From Natronomonas salinimetallica (GTDB lineage: Archaea; Halobacteriota; Halobacteria; Halobacteriales; Haloarculaceae), in NCBI RefSeq assembly GCF_013839515.1, contig NZ_JACDNQ010000011.1, forward strand, positions 33,373 to 97,372: 64,000 nt of DNA, read 5' to 3'. Below, piece by piece: positions 18,203 to 27,048 of the stretch (its first letter is position 1; every line of letters begins with the position of its first letter). The translations under genes were made by a program, and so were the position numbers. The notes below the pieces were generated by a model. The model was not told where the DNA came from, searched no databases, and worked only from the letters and a program-made list of their open reading frames with translations.

Positions 18203-18757
18203 ATGCCCGAGTCCAGCCACGACCACGACGGCGACCTCGAAACCGCGACGCTCGGCGGCGGCTGTTTTTGGTGTATCGAGGCCGTGCTGAAGGAACTCGA
18301 TGGCGTCCAGTCGGCGACATCTGGCTACGCCGGCGGCCACGTCGACGATCCGAGTTACGAGGCGGTCTGTCGTGGTCGGACCGGCCACGCCGAGGTCGTC
18401 CAGGTCGCGTTCGATCCCGGGACGATCGGCTACCGCGACCTGCTCGAGGTGTTCTTTACGGTCCACACGCCGACGACGCTGAACCGCGAGGGTCCCGACG
18501 TCGGCAGCCAGTACCGCTCGGCGGTCTACTACCACGACGACGACCAGCGCCGGACCGTCGAGGCGGTGATCGAGGACGTCGAACCACTGTACGACGACGA
18601 CATCGTCACGGACGTCGAACCCCTCGAGACGTTCTACCCGGCCGAGGAATATCATCAGGACTACTTCGAGAAGAACCCGGACGATACCTACTGTACGGTC
18701 AACGTCAATCCGAAGCTGTCGAAACTGCGAGAGAAACACGCCGAGTTGGTGACCTGA
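18203..18757 (+). CDS. msrA: Peptide-methionine (S)-S-oxide reductase MsrA
   Basis: 184 residues. GGGCFWCIEAVLKEL has the catalytic Cys21 and Cys24. SGYAGGHVDDPSYEAVCRGRTGHAEVVQV and FFTVHTPTTLNREGPDVGSQYRS are MsrA signatures. It repairs the S-epimer of oxidised methionine, complementing MsrB at 14136. The TGA stop (18755-18757) is formed by the end of a 114-bp foldback element. Confidence 0.95.
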   Translation: MPESSHDHDGDLETATLGGGCFWCIEAVLKELDGVQSATSGYAGGHVDDPSYEAVCRGRTGHAEVVQVAFDPGTIGYRDLLEVFFTVHTPTTLNREGPDVGSQYRSAVYYHDDDQRRTVEAVIEDVEPLYDDDIVTDVEPLETFYPAEEYHQDYFEKNPDDTYCTVNVNPKLSKLREKHAELVT

Positions 18758-18868
18758 TACTGGTGGACAAAATCAAATGAAACCGACTCACGAGTGATCC
18801 GCCGTTCGCTCCGTCGAACGGCGTGATCCTCGTGCGTCGTGTACACATTCTTTTGTCCGTCAGTATGA
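18755..18868. repeat. Foldback element, B type (B1)
   Basis: 114 bp, ends TGATACTG and CAGTATGA. The element folds on itself over its full length: GGACAAAA pairs with TTTTGTCC and GCCGTTCG with CGAACGGC around the tip CTCCGT. Near-identical copies occur at 34228 (opposite orientation) and 62835. It begins on the msrA stop codon. Confidence 0.9.
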
Positions 18869-18908
18869 GGCTATCGGGGCGGAGAGCGTCGAGACGAGCG
18901 CTGTCGCG

Positions 18909-18988
18909 TCGGACCGGGGAGTGCTGTCAGATCGGACCGGGGAGCGCTGTCAGGTCGGACCGGGGAGTGCTGTCAGATCGGACCGGGA
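18909..18988. repeat. Tandem repeat, 23-bp unit
   Basis: The unit TCGGACCGGGGAGTGCTGTC (first 20 of 23 bp) starts at 18909, 18932, 18955 and (partial) 18978. With the B1 element it fills the 342-bp gap between msrA and the usp gene at 19100. I see no gene in this gap. The AT-rich stretch just before 19100 probably holds the usp promoter. Confidence 0.85.
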
Positions 18989-19099
18989 CGGCGCGCGCGT
19001 GCCGGACGGCCGCCGCCGCGAACGCCCTCGGGGACCCTCCGGTCTCACCCCCTGCGACACTGGGACAGTTCTTTGTATCGGTGGGGGGATGACTCGTAT

Positions 19100-19534
19100 A
19101 TGTACGACCGAATCCTGCTACCGACTGACGGAAGCCGAGGAAACAGCCGAGCGGTCGACCAGGCGATCGGCCTCGCCGGGGAGACCGACGCGGTACTTCA
19201 CGCGCTCTTCGTCGTCGAGGACATCCCCTCCGCACCGGAGATGAGCGACGGCCAGTTCCAGGCGCGGCTCGAGCAGATCGGCGAGGAGGCGATCGAGGAC
19301 ATCCGCGCCCGCGCCGACGACGCCGGCGTCGAGATCGAAACCGCCATCGAGAACGGCGATCCCCACCGGGCGATCCTCGAGTACGCCGACGAGGAGGCGA
19401 TGGATCTCGTCGTGATGGGAACCCACGGCCGCAGCGGACTCGATCGGTACCTGCTCGGCAGCGTCACGGAACGCGTCGTCCGGGCGTCGGACGTGCCGGT
19501 CCTCACCGTCCGCGTCGAGGACGACCAGGCCTGA
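19100..19534 (+). CDS. Universal stress protein UspA family
   Basis: 144 residues. MYDRILLPTDGSRGNSRAVD opens a canonical Usp fold, and VVMGTHGRSGLDRYLLGSVTERVVR is an intact ATP-binding loop (G-x2-G-x9-GS). It probably binds ATP as a dimer and acts in stress tolerance. The start at 19100 is chosen because MYDRIL is the conserved N-terminus. The stop TGA (19532-19534) is the first triplet of a foldback element. Confidence 0.92.
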   Translation: MYDRILLPTDGSRGNSRAVDQAIGLAGETDAVLHALFVVEDIPSAPEMSDGQFQARLEQIGEEAIEDIRARADDAGVEIETAIENGDPHRAILEYADEEAMDLVVMGTHGRSGLDRYLLGSVTERVVRASDVPVLTVRVEDDQA

Positions 19535-19644
19535 TACTACCGGACGTGATTTCGTGAACATCTGAATCGCCGCAGGTCCAGGCGTCCGGTAGAGCGTAGC
19601 TGTAGACTGGACCGCGATTCAAGTAGGTACGTCCGGCAGTATGA
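19532..19644. repeat. Foldback element, long A type (A3)
   Basis: 113 bp, ends TGATACTA and CAGTATGA, with CCGGACGT repeated inverted as ACGTCCGG near the ends. It is the same length as A1 and shares GTGATTTCGTGAA-like and GATTCAAGTAG segments with it. It lies between convergent genes and contains the usp stop codon. Confidence 0.8.
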
Positions 19645-19649
19645 CCGCG

Positions 19650-20012
19650 TCACCGATAGCCGAACGTCCGGAGCGAGGCCGATCCGGCCGCGACGGCGAG
19701 CGCGGCGGCGAGGGCCGCGACGAGGAGAAACGCCGGCGACGTCCGCACACCGTAGCCCGCAGCACCCACGGCGGCGAACGCCGAGACCGCGGTCAGCCAG
19801 ATCCATCCGACCCCCACGAGCGCACCTCGGACGGTGATGATTCCGTCCCGGGAAGTGTCGTCCCATTCGCTGTCGGGGGTGTTCTGACTCCCGTCGGGGG
19901 CGTCTTGACCCCTGCTGAGGGCGTCTTGACTCCCGTCGGGGGGATCTCGGTCGACACCGTTACCCGCGGTATCTGCCCCCGTGATCTCCGCCCCTGGCTC
20001 TCCGTCGACCAT
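19650..20012 (-). CDS. Small membrane protein with acidic repeat N-terminus
   Basis: 120 residues from the ATG at 20012. The first half is acidic with a repeated PDGSQD/N unit that is also visible in DNA (CTCCCGTCGGGGG-like repeats at 19885-19940). The second half has two hydrophobic helices (GALVGVGWIWLTAVSAFAAVG and SPFLLVAAL-type). The function is unknown. The stop is 6 bp beyond foldback element A3. Confidence 0.6.
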   Translation of the reverse strand: MVDGEPGAEITGADTAGNGVDRDPPDGSQDALSRGQDAPDGSQNTPDSEWDDTSRDGIITVRGALVGVGWIWLTAVSAFAAVGAAGYGVRTSPAFLLVAALAAALAVAAGSASLRTFGYR

Positions 20013-20110
20013 ACCAGACGGTGGGCGTCGGGACGGATAACTCGCCGCATCGGCCCACGGACGTACCACTGCCGATAGCTTATTGTCGGCGCGTGTGTCC
20101 ACCTTCGAGT

Positions 20111-20527
20111 ATGCCCGACATCTCCGTCTCCGAGGCACACCTCGAACGGCTCGAGGAGATCCGCGAGGAACTCGACGCCGTCTACGTCGGCGAATACGGA
20201 ACCGTCCGGCCGGCTGACGCCCTGCAGTACCTGCTCGATACGTACACGCCGCCGGACGCGGGCGGCGGGGCCGACGCCGAGCCGGATCGCGACGCCGATG
20301 CTCGCGCCGACACCGACCCCTCGACACCGGGCGGAGAAAACGGCGGAGACGGCGATACCCCGGAGGACACCCTCCAGCAGGCCATGAGCCTGCTCGATGC
20401 CCACGGCGATCGCTGGCGCGAGTCGGGCGGCGACGAACCCTACGAAGTCGACCTCCCCGACGGATCCACGACGGGGGTCCGAACGAAGGACGACGTCAAG
20501 CGGCTCCTGTTCAAACACTGGCGGTGA
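20111..20527 (+). CDS. Haloarchaeal protein of unknown function
   Basis: 138 residues. The N-terminus (ISVSEAHLERLEEIREELDAVYVG, then TVRPADALQYLLDTY) looks like a small helical DNA-binding or dimerisation module. A long Asp/Ala/Gly-rich linker joins it to a C-terminal part (MSLLDAHGDRWRESGG, VRTKDDVKRLLFKHWR). It has no membrane segment. A TATA-like GCTTATTG lies upstream of the ATG at 20111. It is followed immediately by a 30-bp tandem repeat that starts within the stop-codon region. Confidence 0.7.
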   Translation: MPDISVSEAHLERLEEIREELDAVYVGEYGTVRPADALQYLLDTYTPPDAGGGADAEPDRDADARADTDPSTPGGENGGDGDTPEDTLQQAMSLLDAHGDRWRESGGDEPYEVDLPDGSTTGVRTKDDVKRLLFKHWR

Positions 20528-20650
20528 CGACACGTCCCCGTCGAATGCCGGCGGCGACGACACGTCCCCGTCGAATGCCGGCGGCGACGACACGTCCCCG
20601 TCGAATGCCGGCGGTGACGACACGTCCCCGTCGAATGCCGGCGGTGACGC
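20521..20650. repeat. Tandem repeat, 30-bp unit, 4.3 copies
   Basis: The unit GCGGTGACGACACGTCCCCG (first 20 of 30 bp) starts at 20521, 20551, 20581, 20611 and (partial) 20641, varying only at GCGGT/GCGGC. The first copy includes the last codons and stop of the 20111 gene, so the array grew from the gene's own 3' end. Confidence 0.92.
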
Positions 20651-20686
20651 TCTGGCCGCCCCGTCCGCCGCGGTGCCGTCTCCCGT

Positions 20687-21838
20687 TCACTCCAGCGGGG
20701 ACGCCGCCTCGACCGACCGGCGCTCACGCATGACGTTCATGGCCGTGACGAGATCGGATCTGGTCACGATGCCGGCGAGCGATCCCGACTCGTCGACGAC
20801 TAACAGCCGCCCGATGTCGCCGCTTCCGAGCCGCTGCATCGCCTCTACCGCCTCGGTCTCGGGCTGCACCGACTCCAGATCGGAACTCATCACGTCCCCG
20901 GCCGTGGTCGCCTGCCGGGCCTCCGGGTCGACGTCGCGGACGTCCTCGAGCGTAACGATGCCGACGAGCCGTCCCGAATCGAGGACCGGATAGCCGGTGT
21001 GACGCTCGCGAAACATCCGATCGAGCATCTCGGCGAGCGATTCCGTCGGTTCGACGGTCCGGAGTTCCCCGACCGGTGTCATCACGTCGCCGGCGCGAAC
21101 CCCTTCGAACGTCGCTTTCAGCGCCGTCTGCCGCCCCTCCGCTGCCGCCGCGATGTAGACGAAGAACGCGACCGCGATCAAGAAGGGGTTGAACACGAGG
21201 AGCCCGAGAAACGCCAACACGACCGCGAAGGATTTCCCCACGGAGACGGCGATTTCGGTCGCCGCCACGCGGCTTCTGGTCCGCCCGAGTAGTGCCCTGA
21301 GCACCCGACCGCCGTCCAGCGGGAACGCCGGGATCATGTTGAACACCGCGAGAACGACGTTCAACACCGCCAGATACCCGACGACGAACCGCGCCGGATC
21401 CGACGGGATGGCGTCGAGAAACAGAACACAGCCGACGCCGATGGCGACGCTGACGACCGGCCCGCCGAGCGCGATCCACAGTTCGTGATTCCAGCGGTCG
21501 GGCTGTTCCTCGGGGCGTGCGATACCGCCGAGCAGCCACAGGGTGATCGATTCGATCCCGTAGCCGTATCGCCGTGCGACGGCCGCGTGGCCCAGTTCGT
21601 GGAGCAGTACGCAGACGAAAAGTCCGATCGCCGCCGCGAACCCGATGATCCACGGCAGCATCCCCTCGGTCAGCACGTCGACGTCGAGGCCGGCGTCGAG
21701 AGTGACGTTGAGCGCGTCTGCCGCCTCGGGCATCCCGCTGGCGATGAGATACGCCATCACGGGCAGGATCAAAAGAAGCGTGACGTCGAGTTTGATCGGG
21801 ATCCCGGCGATGGATCCGATCCGAAACCCTTTGAACAT
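20687..21838 (-). CDS. Site-2 protease (M50) with two CBS domains
   Basis: 383 residues. Six or so membrane helices hold the zinc site LLHELGHAA (His80, Glu81, His84) and the distant PAFPLDGGRVLRALL aspartate. The C-terminal 140 residues are a CBS pair (VMTPVGELRTVEPTESLAEML and VMSSDLESVQPETEAVEAM). It cleaves membrane-embedded substrates, and the CBS pair may gate activity by adenylate nucleotides. The architecture and length are standard for archaeal M50B-CBS proteases. The substrate is unknown. Confidence 0.93.
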   Translation of the reverse strand: MFKGFRIGSIAGIPIKLDVTLLLILPVMAYLIASGMPEAADALNVTLDAGLDVDVLTEGMLPWIIGFAAAIGLFVCVLLHELGHAAVARRYGYGIESITLWLLGGIARPEEQPDRWNHELWIALGGPVVSVAIGVGCVLFLDAIPSDPARFVVGYLAVLNVVLAVFNMIPAFPLDGGRVLRALLGRTRSRVAATEIAVSVGKSFAVVLAFLGLLVFNPFLIAVAFFVYIAAAAEGRQTALKATFEGVRAGDVMTPVGELRTVEPTESLAEMLDRMFRERHTGYPVLDSGRLVGIVTLEDVRDVDPEARQATTAGDVMSSDLESVQPETEAVEAMQRLGSGDIGRLLVVDESGSLAGIVTRSDLVTAMNVMRERRSVEAASPLE

Positions 21839-21999
21839 ACCTAACTCCTCACACAGGACGGCAAAGAACTTTTTTCATAGAAATCCGGACGCGAGCCGAG
21901 CGTACCTCACCCCGAAACCGGCAGTGAGCGCCGGCATATCGGGTGGATCCGAGCGCGAACCGTACGTTTCTTACCCGGCTGCCGCGTTCCCGTACTCAC

Positions 22000-22767
22000 A
22001 TGGACGAGACCGTATTGCTCACCGGGGCGAAAGGATCGGTCGGAACGGCCATCCGAGAAGGGCTGGCCGACGAGTACGACTGGCGATACCTGTTTCACAA
22101 TCCGCCGCCGTTCGACCCCGACCATCCCCATCTCGTCGGCGACGTCACCGACGAGGCCCTCGTGGCCGAGGCCTGCGAGGACGTGGAGGCGGTGATCCAC
22201 CTGGCCGGGGACCCCCGGCGGGACGCCCCCTGGGATTCGGTCCTCGAAAACAACATCCACGGGACGAAACTGCTCTACGACGCCGCCGTCGACGCGGGCG
22301 TCGAGACGTTCGTCTTCGCCTCCTCGAACCACGCCGTCGGCCACTTCGAGACCGACCGGAAGCCGGACCTCTATCGGGCCGACGACGACTTCCGACTCGA
22401 CGGGACCGAGCTCCCCCGCCCCGGCAACCACTACGGGATCTCGAAGGCGGCCGGCGAGACCATCGGGCGGTACTATCACGACGAGTACGGCATCGACGTC
22501 TGTAACATTCGGATCGGAAACCTCACCCGGAACCACCCGCCGATCGACTACGAGCGCGGACAGGCGATGTGGCTCTCCTACCGCGATTGTGCCCACATCC
22601 ACGACCGTGCACTGTGTGCCAACTACGACTACGAGATCGTCTACGGCATCTCCGATAACGACCGCAAGTACTACTCCCTAGAGCGCGCGAAGGAGGCGTT
22701 GGGCTACGAGCCACGGGACAACTCCGCGGAGTGGGACGGCGAGGATCGGGACACGCCGAGTGGGTGA
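22000..22767 (+). CDS. azf: NAD-dependent glucose-6-phosphate dehydrogenase (Azf-like SDR)
   Basis: 255 residues, extended SDR fold. The nucleotide loop GAKGSVG (9-15), VIHLAGDPR, FVFASSNHAVG and the catalytic Tyr145/Lys149 (HYGISKAA) are present. The sequence, including YERGQAMWLSYRDC and YEIVYGISDNDRKYYS, closely matches my recall of Haloferax Azf, the NAD-dependent G6P dehydrogenase that feeds the haloarchaeal oxidative pentose phosphate pathway. Uronate dehydrogenase is the related alternative. The start at 22000 is chosen at the conserved MDETVLLTGA. Confidence 0.82.
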   Translation: MDETVLLTGAKGSVGTAIREGLADEYDWRYLFHNPPPFDPDHPHLVGDVTDEALVAEACEDVEAVIHLAGDPRRDAPWDSVLENNIHGTKLLYDAAVDAGVETFVFASSNHAVGHFETDRKPDLYRADDDFRLDGTELPRPGNHYGISKAAGETIGRYYHDEYGIDVCNIRIGNLTRNHPPIDYERGQAMWLSYRDCAHIHDRALCANYDYEIVYGISDNDRKYYSLERAKEALGYEPRDNSAEWDGEDRDTPSG

Positions 22768-22822
22768 AACCACACCGTCCGACCGAGAGCGACGGCGGCC
22801 CCCCGGATCATCGGGTGTATCG

Positions 22823-22999
22823 CTACGCGGGTTTGAACCCGAGTATCGTCCCACACGCGCCACATCTGTACACCTCGGCCGATCCCTCGACGAACCTGAA
22901 TCGGTCCAGATCGATCTCGGGGACGTCCGGGACCGTCTCGATGTCGTCGTGGGTGAGATCCTCGTCGCAGGTTTCACAGTAGAACGTGTCGTCTGCCAT
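22823..22999 (-). CDS. Small zinc-ribbon protein (58 aa)
   Basis: 58 residues with two CxxC pairs (FYCETCDEDL and YRCGACGTIL), a treble-clef or ribbon zinc site, and an acidic middle (DVPEIDLDRFRFVEGSAEV). Too little else is present to assign a function. The start at 22999 is preferred over an upstream one that would add a tail with extra cysteines. A TATA-like GGTATGTATG lies about 25 bp upstream on the minus strand. Confidence 0.65.
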   Translation of the reverse strand: MADDTFYCETCDEDLTHDDIETVPDVPEIDLDRFRFVEGSAEVYRCGACGTILGFKPA

Positions 23000-23098
23000 G
23001 CCGGACGTACAGCTCCCGCACATACATACCTTGCTACGGTGTGTCGGAAGTGCCACGACCACCTCGCGGGCAATCCCCGCGCCGGACGGCGGGCCGTC

Positions 23099-24244
23099 CT
23101 AGCCCCGAAGGGCCTCAACCGGCGGGTCGTTCGCCGCCTTCCAGGCCGGGTACAGCCCGCTTACCACGCTCGCGAAGACGGCGAACCCGAAGCCATAGAA
23201 CAGATACCGCACACTCTCCCAGCCGAAGACGAGCATCGGGTCCCCGGTGAGAACGTCGAACAGGACGAGCCCGGCCCCGAGCGACAGGACGGATCCGACG
23301 AGTCCGCCGATGATCCCGAGGAAGGCCGCCTCCGCGAGTATCATTCGGAGCACCTCACCGCGTCGGATCCCGACGGCGCGCAACACGCCGATCTCGCCGC
23401 GGCGCTCTATCGTACTCATCAGCATGATGTTGAGGATCGCGACGCTCGCGACGACGAGCGAGATTAGCCCGATCCCGAGCAGCGCCAGGTTGAGCGTCCC
23501 CAGAAAGGAGTTGATGTCCTCTTGGGTTCCCGCGAAGCTCGTGACGCTTAGTATCTCCTCGTCCTCGTCGTTGAACTCGGCTTCGAGCGTGTCGGCGATG
23601 TCGGTGGCGGCGTTGCCGTCCTCGGCGACGACCGTCACCGTATCGTAGTGCTCCTGCTCGGAGAGCGCAGAGACCGGGAGGACGAGCTCGTCGCCTCCGG
23701 GTCCGAACCCTTCGTCGGACTCGATGAACCCCCGGAGTCGGTACAGCGTTCCGTCGTACTCCACGGGATCGCCGAGTTCGAGACCGAGTTCCGCCGCCGT
23801 ATCGGCGCTCAACAGCGCACCGGAGCGAAGTCGCTCGGGGGCGACGCCGGCCGACGTCTCATAGAGCACGTCCGCCCGTGTCACTCCCGAGACGGTGACG
23901 CGCGTCCGCTCGCCGCTCCGTGTCGAAAGCGTCGTCGCGTTGGATTTTTGCGGGACCACGTCGGCGTCAACGACGACGCTCCGGATGTCGTCCACCTGGC
24001 CGTCGGTGACGCCGTCCTCGTCGCTGTCAGCTCCCGACGAGACGCTTACCTCGTTCGTCAGGCTGCCGAGGTTCGTATTCGCCTGCTGTTGGATCGCCGC
24101 CCCGGCCATGCCGAGGGAGACGATAGCCACGACGCCGATGATGACCCCGAGCGTCGCCAGGCCGGTTCGGGCGCGGTTGCGCCCGAGGTTCTGCCACGCG
24201 ATCTCGACGCTCGGAAACCGACGCAACAGACCCAGGCGGGTCAC
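23099..24244 (-). CDS. ABC transporter permease (MacB/FtsX type)
   Basis: 381 residues from a GTG at 24244 that overlaps the ATPase stop (GTGA). Architecture: an N-terminal helix (GLATLGVIIGVVAIVSLGMAG), a large extracellular MacB-PCD-like domain (about 50-250), then three C-terminal helices of the FtsX fold (LALLGIGLISLVVASVAILNIMLMS, ILAEAAFLGIIGGLVGSVLSL, FYGFGFAVFASVVSGLYPAWKA). It forms the membrane part of a mechanotransmission-type ABC system with the two upstream genes. Confidence 0.92.
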   Translation of the reverse strand: MTRLGLLRRFPSVEIAWQNLGRNRARTGLATLGVIIGVVAIVSLGMAGAAIQQQANTNLGSLTNEVSVSSGADSDEDGVTDGQVDDIRSVVVDADVVPQKSNATTLSTRSGERTRVTVSGVTRADVLYETSAGVAPERLRSGALLSADTAAELGLELGDPVEYDGTLYRLRGFIESDEGFGPGGDELVLPVSALSEQEHYDTVTVVAEDGNAATDIADTLEAEFNDEDEEILSVTSFAGTQEDINSFLGTLNLALLGIGLISLVVASVAILNIMLMSTIERRGEIGVLRAVGIRRGEVLRMILAEAAFLGIIGGLVGSVLSLGAGLVLFDVLTGDPMLVFGWESVRYLFYGFGFAVFASVVSGLYPAWKAANDPPVEALRG

Positions 24245-24918
24245 GACTGGATCCTCCCATCGATCAACTCGACGACCCGATCCGTATACTCGAGCAGCTG
24301 TTCGTCGTGCGTGACGGCGACGATCGCGACGCCCTCGTCGTCTTTCAACCGGGTGAGCTCCGTCAGGACCGTATCGCTCGTGTCCTGATCTAAGTTTCCC
24401 GTCGGTTCGTCGGCGAGGACGACGTCCGGCTTGTTTATCAGTGCCCGGGCGATGGCGACGCGCTGGCGCTGGCCGCCGGACAGTTCCTCGGGCGTGTGCG
24501 TGGTCCGGTCGCCGAGCCCGACCCGTTCGAGCAGATCGACCGCCCGGTCGCGTCTGTCGACGGACGTATCCCACCGCGACGGGAGCTCGACGTTCTCGAC
24601 CGCGGTGAGCATAGGTAACAGATGAAACGCCTGGAAGACGAACCCGAGTTTCGAGCGGCGCTCCTCGGTGAGTTCGTCCTCCGTGAAGTCGGTCACGTCC
24701 GTGCCGTCGAGATGCACGGTTCCCTCGGTCGGCGTATCGAGCAGTCCGATCATGTTGAGCAGCGTGCTCTTTCCCGATCCCGACGGCCCGATGATCGTCA
24801 CCATCTCGCCGTGGCGGGCGTGGAAGTCGACCCCTTTCAGCGCCTCGACGACGCCCTGACCGCTCTCGTAGCGCTTGACGACGTTCTCGATCTCGATGAC
24901 GTTTACTGTCTGCGCCAT
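24241..24918 (-). CDS. ABC transporter ATPase (LolD/MacB type)
   Basis: 225 residues. Walker A GPSGSGKST, signature LSGGQRQRVAIARAL, Walker B VVLADEPTGNLD and the H-loop VTHDEQLLEYTD are intact. Belongs to the LolD/MacB/FtsE subfamily. It overlaps the upstream CARDB gene by 16 bp and the downstream permease by 4 bp, so all three are one transcription unit. Confidence 0.95.
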   Translation of the reverse strand: MAQTVNVIEIENVVKRYESGQGVVEALKGVDFHARHGEMVTIIGPSGSGKSTLLNMIGLLDTPTEGTVHLDGTDVTDFTEDELTEERRSKLGFVFQAFHLLPMLTAVENVELPSRWDTSVDRRDRAVDLLERVGLGDRTTHTPEELSGGQRQRVAIARALINKPDVVLADEPTGNLDQDTSDTVLTELTRLKDDEGVAIVAVTHDEQLLEYTDRVVELIDGRIQS

Positions 24919-26153
24919 ATGAGCACACCCACGACGAGTACCACGATCGCGCCGAGGCCGATTCCGATCGCCTCGAGCGGTAGGCCACCTCCCCCGCCCG
25001 AACCGCCGTCCCCGCCGCTTTCGACCGCCGGCGTCACCCCGCCGGCCCCCGAGAGGTCGATGCGCTGAGTCGTCCGCATCCGCTCGTTTTCGGCGACGTA
25101 CGAGATCTCGACCGGGACGGACGACGCGTTCGCCGGCGTCTCGGCCGTGAGTTCGAAGGTCGCGAACTCGCCCGCCTCGACCTCCCCCACGAAGTACCTA
25201 CCGGAGGGGGAGACCGGCCGTACGCCCCCGGTATCCGGGATCTCTACGAGTACCGACCCGGCGTCGGTACCGCCGACGTTCGAGGCGTCACCTTCGAGTG
25301 TGACCCCCGTCGCCGTTCGCGTCGCCTCGACGCTCGTGAGCAGCACCTCGCCGAGTACCTGCTCTCGCTCCCGCAGGTCGATGGTGTGGGTGGCGGTATG
25401 TGTTCGATCGTTCGCCGTGAACGTGGCCTCGAACGTGACGACGTCGTCCGAGACGCCCCTGGTGTCAAAGGCGGCCGTCTGATTCGTCTCGGGCTCCATG
25501 TCGAACAGATACGCCCGGTCGATCACCGCGTCGTCCGCGCTGGCCGTTATTTCGACGTCGGTCAACTCCGTGTTGCCGGCGTTCGTGATATCCAGGTCGG
25601 TCGTCCCGTACTGGCCGTTGTCGGCGTCGGCATCCAGTTGGGCACGTACCCTCGGTTCGTCGACGTCGAGTATCAGCGGGCTCTGATACGTCTGGATCGT
25701 GCCGTCCTCGCTTTCGACGACGACGTTCACCGTGAGGTCTCTCTCGCCGGGCGTCCCGAACGTCACCGATACCGGGATCGTGACCGAACCGCCCGGATCG
25801 AGGGTGCCGACGTCTTCGATCCGGGTGAACGTCTTCGCCCCCGGCGCCGTTCGGACGTACACGTCGTTGATATCGAGGGTCCCGTCGCTGCTTTCGAGGT
25901 TAGAAACGGTGGTCTCGATGAGTACGCTGTCGCCCGTGATCGGTTCGTCGGTGGTCACGTTCACCGAGGAGATCTGGCCGTTCGCCTGCGCTGCGGACGT
26001 GGATATCGACGCGGTAGCGAGCCCCCCGAGAGCGAGAGAAAACACCGCACAGAACAACAGCACCCGACGTTTGCGCACGAATAGCGTCTCCGTCCCCATC
26101 GGATCGTCGGCACGCCCCCCAAGCCGGCGGGCGACCGTGTCAAAACCATACAT
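24903..26153 (-). CDS. Exported CARDB-like protein, membrane-anchored
   Basis: About 416 residues from the ATG at 26153. An ATG at 26099 and a GTG at 26177 are alternatives. A Sec-type signal (RVLLFCAVFSLALGGLATASIS) is followed by three or so immunoglobulin-like CARDB modules (for example ITGDSVLIETTVSNLESSDG, TTDLDITNAGNTELTDVEI, LEGDASNVGGTDAGSVLVEI). A Gly/Ser linker and a C-terminal membrane helix with RRQ tail close it. It is the first gene of the ABC trio and probably gives the complex its extracellular binding or adaptor surface. The substrate is unknown. Confidence 0.85.
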   Translation of the reverse strand: MYGFDTVARRLGGRADDPMGTETLFVRKRRVLLFCAVFSLALGGLATASISTSAAQANGQISSVNVTTDEPITGDSVLIETTVSNLESSDGTLDINDVYVRTAPGAKTFTRIEDVGTLDPGGSVTIPVSVTFGTPGERDLTVNVVVESEDGTIQTYQSPLILDVDEPRVRAQLDADADNGQYGTTDLDITNAGNTELTDVEITASADDAVIDRAYLFDMEPETNQTAAFDTRGVSDDVVTFEATFTANDRTHTATHTIDLREREQVLGEVLLTSVEATRTATGVTLEGDASNVGGTDAGSVLVEIPDTGGVRPVSPSGRYFVGEVEAGEFATFELTAETPANASSVPVEISYVAENERMRTTQRIDLSGAGGVTPAVESGGDGGSGGGGGLPLEAIGIGLGAIVVLVVGVLIWRRQ

Positions 26154-26228
26154 CGATTGCTGATTACGGATAATCACCTGCGAAAGTAAACTGTTATCAT
26201 CAATCGACCGGATGCCGCCGACTCGCCC

Positions 26229-26304
26229 GGAGTGGTCTCGATCGGTCGGAGTGATCTCGATAGACCGGAGTAGTCTCGACTGATCAGAGTGATCTCGATC
26301 GGCC
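26229..26304. repeat. Tandem repeat, 19-bp unit, 4 copies
   Basis: Units of the type GGAGTGATCTCGATCGGTC begin at 26229, 26248, 26267 and 26286 with scattered substitutions. They lie between the start of the ABC operon and the 3' end of the 26376 gene. Each carries TCTCGA, which gives the array partial dyad symmetry. Confidence 0.8.
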
Positions 26305-26375
26305 GGACGAGGGAGTCGGTACGCCGGCCGACGTCCGTGTCGATCCGTCTGTCACCGGGACGGTCGCATCCCGAA

Positions 26376-27002
26376 TCACTCGAACAGTCCCTCGACGTCG
26401 GCCGTCCGCGTCCGACGACGGCCGACGTGCTCGCGCAAGCGCTGGCGTACGATCGGGGTCGGATCGCGTACGTAATCCAGCGTCAGCGTCACGAACGGGC
26501 TCGACTCGTCGCCGTCGTCGAGGGCCGATTCGGCGTAGCCGGCCGCCGCACGGAGCAGGTCGTCGTCGGTCGTCCCGGCGACGGCCTCGGCCGCGGCGAC
26601 GACCCCTTCGGGGGTGAGATCGTACACACCGATCGCCTCCGGGCCGACGGTTTCCGGGCCGTCGAGGCGGATCTCGGGCGGTTCCTCGCGCTCGCCGAGG
26701 GTCGGGTCGGCCGCGAGCCGATCGAGCCATCCACCGAGTGCGTCGACGTCGATCACCTCACAGCCATCTAAGTGCCCGGATGCGCTTTCTGCGAGGTCGG
26801 GCGCACTTTCTGCGAGGTCGGGCGCTCCCGGCTCGTTCCCCCCGCGGGAGTTATATACCGCGGCGCTCGCCTGAACCAGCCCTCGGAGACACTCCCCGCG
26901 CTCGCCCGCGGGCGATCCGAGCCACCGTTCTTCGAGCGGTTCGCGGGCGGCGAGATAGCGTCCCGCATTGTAGAGGGCGATTCCGACCCGCATGCGGTCC
27001 AT
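26376..27002 (-). CDS. DUF309 domain protein
   Basis: 208 residues from the ATG at 27002 (MDRMRVGIALYNAGRY). The motif YNAGRYLAAREPLEERW followed by GLVQASAAVYNSRGG matches DUF309, a small all-helical domain of unknown function normally with N-x-G-x(2)-x-A-H-E-x-L-E-x-x-W. Here the usual His of AHE is Arg. A short internal duplication, PDLAESAPDLAESA, mirrors a 21-bp DNA repeat at about 26780-26822. The remaining C-terminal region is acidic and helical. Confidence 0.8.
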   Translation of the reverse strand: MDRMRVGIALYNAGRYLAAREPLEERWLGSPAGERGECLRGLVQASAAVYNSRGGNEPGAPDLAESAPDLAESASGHLDGCEVIDVDALGGWLDRLAADPTLGEREEPPEIRLDGPETVGPEAIGVYDLTPEGVVAAAEAVAGTTDDDLLRAAAGYAESALDDGDESSPFVTLTLDYVRDPTPIVRQRLREHVGRRRTRTADVEGLFE

Positions 27003-27048
27003 GTCTCCCCTTTCCGGCCACGTGTACAAATGGGCGTCGCCGGGTCGG

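Noticed and set aside
20521..20650. CRISPR-like repeats
   Set aside because: Units are contiguous tandem copies without spacers, and no cas genes are in the window. The same holds for the arrays at 11160, 18909, 26229 and 34850.
23041..23098. Extra foldback element downstream of the ABC permease
   Set aside because: It has no TSATACTG end or internal match; only a generic GC-rich hairpin is possible.
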